Positions 57,584 through 64,000 of a stretch of 64,000 nucleotides of DNA are shown one piece after another (positions within the stretch are counted from its first letter, which is position 1; each line of letters starts with the position of its first letter). This DNA is from JBCCBV01 sp039033855 (GTDB taxonomy: Bacteria; Planctomycetota; Phycisphaerae; Phycisphaerales; Phycisphaeraceae): assembly GCA_039033855.1 (NCBI GenBank), contig JBCCBV010000003.1:148288-212287 (forward strand). The letters are read 5' to 3'. Both the position numbers and the translations under genes were made by a program. The notes beneath the pieces are model-generated. The model saw only the letters and a list, made by a program, of their open reading frames with translations, had not been told where the DNA came from and did no database searches.

Positions 57584-59158
57584 TCAATATTCTCGTCTTT
57601 GACGGGCCGTGGCGACGCCCAACTGCTTGCGGTACTTGGCGACGGTCCGTCGGGCCAGCTCGATGCCCTGCTTGCCCATCGCTTCGACGAGCTGGTCGTC
57701 GCTTAACGGCGCCGACTTGTCTTCCGCGTCGATGACCTGCTTGAGCTTGGCCTGAACCGCCGCCCACGACACGGCTTGCCCGGCGTCGGTCTCCGTGCCG
57801 CCGGAAAAGAACATCCGCAGCGGATACACCCCGCGCGGCGTCTGCATGTACTTCTCGCTGACGGCCCGGCTGACCGTGGCCACGTGCACGCCCAACTGAT
57901 CGGCCACCTGTGTCATCGGCAACGGCCGGAGCGCCTCGGGCCCGCTCTCAAAGAACCCGTGCTGCGCCGCCACCACCACGCCCGCCACGCGCAGCAGTGT
58001 GGCCTGCCGCTGGTCGATGGCTTCGAGCAGCCACTGGGCCGAGCGCAGCTGCCCGCGCACGAACTCGCGCGTCTTGGTGTCGGCGTCTCGGTCTGAGGCG
58101 ATCTTGGCGTACTCCTCCGAAATGGTCAGTGCCGGCAGCCGGCCCTGTACCAACTCGGCGGTGTAAACGCGCTGCTCCTCGTCGAACTCCACCACCAGGT
58201 CCGGGCGGATCACGCGTTCCTCGGCGTCGGCCAGCTGACGTCCGGGGTGCGGGTCGAACCGGCGGAGCGACCCGAGCGCCGCTTTAACCCGCTCCAGGTC
58301 GACCCCCAGGTCGCGGGCGATCTTGGGCAACCGGTTCGCCTCGACATCCTTGAGCGAGCGGTCCACCACCCGCCGGGCGAGGGTCAACACCGGGTCTTGA
58401 TGCGCTACGGGGTCTTCGCGTCGCAGCGCGTCGATCTGCAGCAACAAGCACTCGCGCAGGTCGCGCGCCGCCAGCCCGGGCGGCTCGAGCGCATCTTGCA
58501 GCGAAGCCACGGCGATGCGCAGCATCGACGCGCTCAGCTTGTTGTCTTCGAGGTTTTCGCCATCGTCTTGTTTGAGCTCTTGCGCAGCGCGTTCGAGCAG
58601 CTCGGCCTCGTCGGCCCGCAGGTAGCCGTCGGCGTCGATCCAGCCGATGAGCCACGCCCCGAGCGCCCGCAGCTCGGGATCGACATCGGTCAGCCGCCAT
58701 TGGTCGAGGAGTTGTTCGCCCAGCGACGCCGTGCGCGACGCGGTGTTGGCCAGCGCGTCGAGCTTGCCGTCGCGGTCGCCGGCGATCTGTTTGGCCCGGC
58801 GACGGGCGAACTCGCCCCCGGCCGGGTCGCCCGACTCGGTCAGGTTGCCCGACCAGTCCTCGGCGTACTGCTCGGACAGGTTGCCCAGGCGTTCGAAGTC
58901 GTCGGCGCCGACCTCGCCGGTCAACTCGCGCTCGGGCTCGGCGGCGTCGCGCTCGGACTGGGCTTTCTCGGCGGACAGGGCGGCCTCGTCCGGGCCCACC
59001 TCCGCCAACTCGAGCGTGGGGTTCGAGCCCAGCTCCTGCTCGATGCGCTCCTCCAACGCCGCCTGCGGCATCTGGAGGACCTCCATCGATTGGATCATCC
59101 GCGGCGCCAGCTTCATGCGCTGGTCGATGCGGAGGTTTTGGCCGGTGTCGAGCCTCAA
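57584..59158 (-). CDS. rpoN: RNA polymerase sigma-54 factor
   Basis: 524 residues. Region I is at the N-terminus (NLRIDQRMKLAPRMIQSMEVLQMPQAALEERIEQELGSNPTLEL), followed by an acidic region II, the core-binding domain, the HTH (PMTQVADQLGVHVATVSRAVSEKYMQTPRGVYPLRMFFSGG) and the C-terminal RpoN box ARRTVAKYRKQLGV. The box has Lys where Glu is common (ARRTVAKYRE). A TTG start is supported because region I begins directly after it. Sigma-54 directs -24/-12 promoters with enhancer-binding activators; none of these are encoded here. Confidence 0.96.
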   Translation of the reverse strand: MRLDTGQNLRIDQRMKLAPRMIQSMEVLQMPQAALEERIEQELGSNPTLELAEVGPDEAALSAEKAQSERDAAEPERELTGEVGADDFERLGNLSEQYAEDWSGNLTESGDPAGGEFARRRAKQIAGDRDGKLDALANTASRTASLGEQLLDQWRLTDVDPELRALGAWLIGWIDADGYLRADEAELLERAAQELKQDDGENLEDNKLSASMLRIAVASLQDALEPPGLAARDLRECLLLQIDALRREDPVAHQDPVLTLARRVVDRSLKDVEANRLPKIARDLGVDLERVKAALGSLRRFDPHPGRQLADAEERVIRPDLVVEFDEEQRVYTAELVQGRLPALTISEEYAKIASDRDADTKTREFVRGQLRSAQWLLEAIDQRQATLLRVAGVVVAAQHGFFESGPEALRPLPMTQVADQLGVHVATVSRAVSEKYMQTPRGVYPLRMFFSGGTETDAGQAVSWAAVQAKLKQVIDAEDKSAPLSDDQLVEAMGKQGIELARRTVAKYRKQLGVATARQRREY

Positions 59159-59507
59159 GGCGGGTTCCCCAGCCCGGCGGGATGCCGGGCACGACCGGCA
59201 TCATCGACGCGGGCCCTCGTGTGTGCAAAGCCGGCGCCAAACGCGTTGCGGGCCGCGCGCGTCACGGCTGTGTGGTTGCATCCACACGCTTTCGCCCCGG
59301 GGTCTGCCCGGGGGGTGATTCCCACGTTGATTGCGCGGACAGCCTTCCGGCAAAGCTGGGCCGAATGCATTGCCCCTCACCCGGCGTCCGCCTTAGTCGG
59401 CGTCCGCCACCCTCTCCCGTCGGGAGAGGGTGCGAGCCGAGCGTCCGCCGGCGAGCGAGTGAGGGCATTGCAGGGATGACCGGGCACATATGCCCGGCTC
59501 GCAGGCC
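59159..59507. other. 349-bp gene-free gap rich in palindromes
   Basis: No gene supported between recR and rpoN. Besides the 107-bp element listed separately it has a GTGTGG/CCACAC hairpin (59270-59287) and a 7-bp stem CCGGGCA/TGCCCGG (59480-59497). None is followed by a T-run in the direction of recR or rpoN transcription. Confidence 0.6.
59366..59472. repeat. 107-bp imperfect palindromic repeat element
   Basis: Outer arms TGCATTGCCCCTCAC (59366-59380) and GTGAGGGCATTGCA (59459-59472) are near-inverted repeats. The centre is a stem with perfect 11-bp arms, CACCCTCTCCC/GGGAGAGGGTG (59408-59418 and 59422-59432). Between them CGGCGTCCGCC occurs twice directly (59382-59392, 59398-59408). The organisation resembles REP/MITE-type intergenic palindromes. 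Confidence 0.65.
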
Positions 59508-60140
59508 TCACCCCATCCGGATGCGTCCCAGGATGGCGTCGGCCAGCACGCCTTTGGGCGCGTCGCGCAGCGCGTAATTCGCCGGGAGGCCCCGGGGCAG
59601 ACGGCTGACCCGCACCCCCGCGTCGGCCAGGGTGTCGGCCAGGTACGACGCCGTGCCGTCGCCCTCGAGCGTGGGGTTGGTGGCCAGGATGACCTCGCGG
59701 ATCGTGGGCCAGTCCGGGTCGTCGCCTTGACCGCCGCGCTCGATCCGCCGCAGCAGACCATCGACGTTCAGGTCGCCAGGGCCGATCGCGTCGAGCGGCG
59801 ACAGCCGGCCCATCAGCACGTGGTACGAGCCCCGGTACGCCCCGCTCTGCTCGATGGGCAGCACGTCCGAGGGCTGCTCAACCACCATCACCGTGGCGTG
59901 GTCGCGCCGGGGGTCGATGGCGATGGCCGACGGGTCGGTGTCCGAAACGATGCCGGTGATCGAGCACACCCGCAGGTCGGTGCGGAACCCGCGGATCGCC
60001 TGGGCCAGCTCGGTGGTTTCCGACTCGGGGCTGCGCAGCAGGTGGAAGGCGATGCGCTCGGCCGCGCGACGACCCACGCCCGGCAAGCGCTGGAGCTGCT
60101 CGAGCAAACGGTCGTACGCTGCGGGGTGCGAAAGGGCCAT
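59508..60140 (-). CDS. recR: Recombination protein RecR lacking the zinc finger
   Basis: 210 residues. RecR with RecO/RecF loads RecA on gapped DNA. HhH region LEQLQRLPGVGRRAAERIAFHLL, the TOPRIM core VMVVEQPSDVLPIEQSGAYRGSYHVLMGRLSPLDAIGPGDL and Walker-like VILATNPTLEGDGTASYLAD are conserved. The C4 zinc finger expected at about residues 57-75 is missing: only Cys59 remains in VCSITGIVSDTDPSAIAIDPRRD. ATG at MALSHPAAYDRL fits the family start; upstream frame belongs to antisense of the ferredoxin-like gene. Confidence 0.94.
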   Translation of the reverse strand: MALSHPAAYDRLLEQLQRLPGVGRRAAERIAFHLLRSPESETTELAQAIRGFRTDLRVCSITGIVSDTDPSAIAIDPRRDHATVMVVEQPSDVLPIEQSGAYRGSYHVLMGRLSPLDAIGPGDLNVDGLLRRIERGGQGDDPDWPTIREVILATNPTLEGDGTASYLADTLADAGVRVSRLPRGLPANYALRDAPKGVLADAILGRIRMG

Positions 60141-60203
60141 GCCCGAAAGCGTAAGTCGCTCGTCCCCCGTCGTCTTTCGGCGTCTCCGTCCGCCGCTTTG
60201 CGC

Positions 60204-60209
60204 TACGCT
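60204..60209 (+). promoter_or_regulatory. -10 box of the BFD-like gene, leaderless spacing
   Basis: TACGCT ends exactly 6 nt before the GTG start of the ferredoxin-like gene. -35 unclear; no ribosome binding site. Confidence 0.4.
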
Positions 60210-60215
60210 TGCGTT

Positions 60216-60533
60216 GTGCTCCCCGACGACCCCGTCTGCCTCTGCTTCCGTGTGAGCCAGCGCAAGCTGGTCAATTACTGCCGGCGGGAAAAGCCCGTCG
60301 TCGCCAGCCAACTCGCCGACTGCCTGGGCGCCGGCACGGGCTGCGGCTGGTGCGTGCCGTTCCTCACCCGTTTGCACGAAGAAGTCGGCCGGGGCGTGGA
60401 AGAACCGCTTCGGGCTTGCGACCCGGCCGGGTACGCTCAAGGCCGCGTCGCCTATCGCAAGACCGGCGAGCGCCCCCCCTCGGACGCCACCGCACCCGAC
60501 CCCGCCCCTCCCCCGGAGCCCAACGATGCCTGA
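60216..60533 (+). CDS. BFD-like [2Fe-2S]-binding protein
   Basis: 105 residues. Four cysteines in the bacterioferritin-associated-ferredoxin arrangement: Cys8-x-Cys10 (VCLCFRVS) and Cys43-x2-Cys46 (GTGCGWCVPFL), with VASQLADCLGAGTGCG between. This fits the Fer2_BFD helix-turn-helix fold that binds a [2Fe-2S] cluster and delivers or receives electrons, for example in iron release. The C-terminal 30 residues are Pro/Asp-rich. The GTG is used because the first cluster cysteines follow at once. Its end overlaps the next gene by 8 nt. Confidence 0.85.
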   Translation: MLPDDPVCLCFRVSQRKLVNYCRREKPVVASQLADCLGAGTGCGWCVPFLTRLHEEVGRGVEEPLRACDPAGYAQGRVAYRKTGERPPSDATAPDPAPPPEPNDA

Positions 60534-61020
60534 GCCCGCTGTTCGAACCGCCCGACGATGGAGCCCGGCCGTGCTGGTGGTCTGCCTGATCACGGCGTTC
60601 GGGCTCGGCCGTTGGTCCGCTCCAACCTACCGCGACGCCTGGCCGCCGACCGCTCACGCCCAGAACAGCACGACGCTTCCCGAGCGGGTCCGTGGCCTCA
60701 CCCAGCGCGAGCTGGAGGAATCGCTCGAAGAGTTCACGCAGGTCATCGTGCCCGGCGTGGCGTTGCCGGCGGGCCACTCCGCGGTCGTACCCGACCCCAA
60801 AGGCCGCCACGCCCAGTTCCTCAACGCCGAAAAACAATTCGAGGAGCTGGAGTTTCGCCTGAGCCGTCGCTCGCCGACGGTTGTCATCCCGCCCGAAGGC
60901 GGCGTGCTGGTGCGCGACATCCGCGACCAGCTTTGGTACGTCGCGTTCGACGGCCGAGCGACCGAAGTCCTCGACGACGACAACGACAACCGTGGCAACC
61001 GCGGCCGGTACCGAAAGTAA
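60526..61020 (+). CDS. Small membrane-anchored or exported unknown protein
   Basis: 164 residues. An N-terminal hydrophobic helix (about 14-28, AVLVVCLITAFGLG) is followed by a possible cleavage region AHAQNST, then a soluble domain of about 110 residues (QRELEESLEEFTQVIVPGVALPAGHSAVV; LVRDIRDQLWYVAFDGRATEVLDD) and a polar Asn/Arg-rich end. No family recognised. It overlaps the BFD-like gene by 8 nt and sits 7 nt before purQ, so it is probably part of that transcript. Confidence 0.8.
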   Translation: MPEPAVRTARRWSPAVLVVCLITAFGLGRWSAPTYRDAWPPTAHAQNSTTLPERVRGLTQRELEESLEEFTQVIVPGVALPAGHSAVVPDPKGRHAQFLNAEKQFEELEFRLSRRSPTVVIPPEGGVLVRDIRDQLWYVAFDGRATEVLDDDNDNRGNRGRYRK

Positions 61021-61027
61021 CCCGCGC

Positions 61028-61825
61028 ATGACCCCGCCCGACGCCCCCCAAGCCCTGCTGATCCGCACCGCGGGCACCAACTGCGACCTCGAACTGGCGC
61101 ACGGCTTGTCGCTGGCGGGAGCGGCGCCCACCACGTTGCACATCCAACAACTGCTCGACCGGCCGGAATGCCTCGACGGGTTCGACCTGATCGCACTGCC
61201 CGGCGGGTTCAGCCACGGGGACGACATCGCGGCGGGGCGGGTTTTCGCCGTGCGATTACAGAGCCTGCTCGACCCGCTCCGGCGGGCCATCGACCGCGGC
61301 GTCCCCATCCTGGGCGTCTGCAACGGGTTCCAGGTGCTGGTGAAGCTCGGCCTGCTGCCCGACCCGGCGGCCCAGGCCCAGCAAACCACGCTGACCCACA
61401 ACGCCACCGGCCGGTTCATCGACAAGTGGGTCGGCGTCGAAGCGCCCGGCGACACCGTTTGCGTCTGGACCAAGCCGTTGGCCGTGCAGGGGCGTTTCGA
61501 GCTGCCGATCGCCCACGGGGAAGGGCGGTTCGTGGCCGAAGACGACGTCCTCCAACGCCTCTGCGCCCAGGGCCAGGCCGCGCTGCGGTACGCCCCGGGC
61601 GAGAACCCCAACGGCTCGGCCGGCGATTTAGCAGGCGTTTGCGACTCCACCGGCCGGGTGTTCGGCCTGATGCCCCACCCCGAGCGGGCGACCGATTTCA
61701 CCCACCACCCGGCCTGGACCCGGATGACCCCCGCCGAGCGGAACCGCGAGCCGCTGGGCCTGCGGATGCTGCGCTGCGGCGTGGCGTCGGCGGCCTCGGC
61801 GGCGTCACCCGCCGCCGGGGTGTAG
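61028..61825 (+). CDS. purQ: Phosphoribosylformylglycinamidine synthase subunit PurQ
   Basis: 265 residues. The glutaminase subunit supplies ammonia to PurL in purine synthesis. Class I amidotransferase features: LPGGFSHGDDIAAGRV, nucleophile Cys98 in GVCNGFQVLVKLGLLP, and the His/Glu pair in GLMPHPERATD near 222. About 30 residues longer than short-form PurQ, with an extra C-terminal Ala-rich segment. purL and purS are not in the window. Confidence 0.94.
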   Translation: MTPPDAPQALLIRTAGTNCDLELAHGLSLAGAAPTTLHIQQLLDRPECLDGFDLIALPGGFSHGDDIAAGRVFAVRLQSLLDPLRRAIDRGVPILGVCNGFQVLVKLGLLPDPAAQAQQTTLTHNATGRFIDKWVGVEAPGDTVCVWTKPLAVQGRFELPIAHGEGRFVAEDDVLQRLCAQGQAALRYAPGENPNGSAGDLAGVCDSTGRVFGLMPHPERATDFTHHPAWTRMTPAERNREPLGLRMLRCGVASAASAASPAAGV

Positions 61826-61879
61826 CCCCGAATCGGTCGAGACCCGTACGGGCCGCTATCGCTTGGGCCCTTGGGCCGT

Positions 61880-61885
61880 TATATT
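61880..61885 (+). promoter_or_regulatory. Possible -10 box of rpsA
   Basis: TATATT lies 133 nt before the rpsA ATG in a 193-bp gap that otherwise holds no gene. No -35 at the proper distance was found. Confidence 0.3.
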
Positions 61886-62018
61886 CATCGACCCGGCTTT
61901 GGGCGACGTGCCCCAGGCCCATACGCACCAGACGGCCGCACCCCCGGCCGTGGCCCGTCAGCGCTCCTGTTCGATGCAGGAGGCGGGCACAACGCCCCGA
62001 AGGGACACCCCCTCACTC

Positions 62019-63797
<1,779 letters not shown>

Positions 63798-63824
63798 CCT
63801 TTCGCCCCCGTCCCCCGATTCCCC

Positions 63825-63866
63825 AAGAGCCCGCCCGGCCCACCGCCGAGGCGGGCTCTTTTTCTT
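63825..63866 (+). terminator. Intrinsic terminator of rpsA
   Basis: 11-bp stem AAGAGCCCGCC (63825-63835) with GGCGGGCTCTT (63850-63860) and a T-rich run through 63866, 28 nt after the rpsA stop. Confidence 0.9.
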
Positions 63867-64000
63867 GAGCGCGAGCCCACGCATCAAGACGCCATGAAGC
63901 TCCCGCCTCACGACAGTGCCTTGAAGCGCCTCTATGGAACTGCGGAGCATCGACACGCGTTTGCCCCGGCCGGACTCGCTTGCGATCATCGCCCCATGAC

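Noticed and set aside
61826..62018. Small gene or full promoter in the purQ-rpsA gap
   Set aside because: No convincing frame with a ribosome binding site; TATATT lacks a -35 at proper distance.
63894..64000. Open frame from an ATG running off the end of the window
   Set aside because: Only 35 codons are visible, with no ribosome binding site or recognisable family; cannot be supported as a gene.

Overview
The window is GC-rich chromosomal DNA, about two thirds G+C by eye, from a Gram-negative bacterium with an outer membrane. It encodes Lnt, a LpxL-type acyltransferase, CdsA, FliM, RpoN and an exosortase/EpsI pair. Large secreted proteins of unknown family, leaderless-looking promoters and a ribosomal cluster without rpmD, adk and rpsD all point to Planctomycetota. 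The class Phycisphaerae is my best guess, inferred from protein character only. I see no prophage, insertion sequence, CRISPR array, tRNA or rRNA.

Layout. At 116-6626 there is a secreted terpenoid-cyclase-fold protein, then a compact minus-strand unit (oxidoreductase, two CNNM/CBS membrane proteins, a nuclease-like protein), with pdxA diverging from it. At 6733-11319, all on the minus strand, lie lnt, a HEAT-repeat lipoprotein, an anchored coiled-coil protein and a 48-residue membrane protein. At 11387-18231 an ArnT-like glycosyltransferase converges on a minus-strand unit of an RDD protein, queC, dinB and a PAP2 phosphatase. At 18333-22681 are cdsA, infC (probable AUC start), a PLD-type protein behind aroC, and a bifunctional-nuclease-family gene.

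The core at 22796-39360 is one long ribosomal cluster. It opens with a near-perfect sigma-70 promoter (TTGACA, 16 nt, TATACT) and runs rpsJ-rplC-rplD-rplW-rplB-rpsS-rplV-rpsC-rplP-rpmC-rpsQ-rplN-rplX-rplE-rpsN-rpsH-rplF-rplR-rpsE-rplO-secY-map-infA-rpmJ-rpsM-rpsK-rpoA-rplQ. It closes at a strong intrinsic terminator. Several proteins carry Ala/Pro/Glu-rich C-terminal tails, and L2 has an altered active-site-proximal loop.

After the cluster come an FHA-GAF-SpoIIE phosphatase (39453-41195) and, convergent with it, an exosortase-EpsI-giant TPR operon (47170 back to 41202). Next are an RluA-type pseudouridine synthase, a ComF-like protein, a DHODH-like protein, fliM, ridA, a coiled-coil protein with a BRCT-like tail, a LpxL-like acyltransferase, a single-domain response regulator and two secreted unknowns. 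The window ends with rpoN, recR (zinc finger lost), a BFD-type ferredoxin, a small anchored protein, purQ and six-domain rpsA with its terminator.

An unexpected theme is promoter position. At many unlinked genes a -10-like hexamer ends exactly 6 nt before the start codon, which predicts leaderless mRNAs. Other genes, including the ribosomal ones, have leaders, some with clear Shine-Dalgarno sequences.
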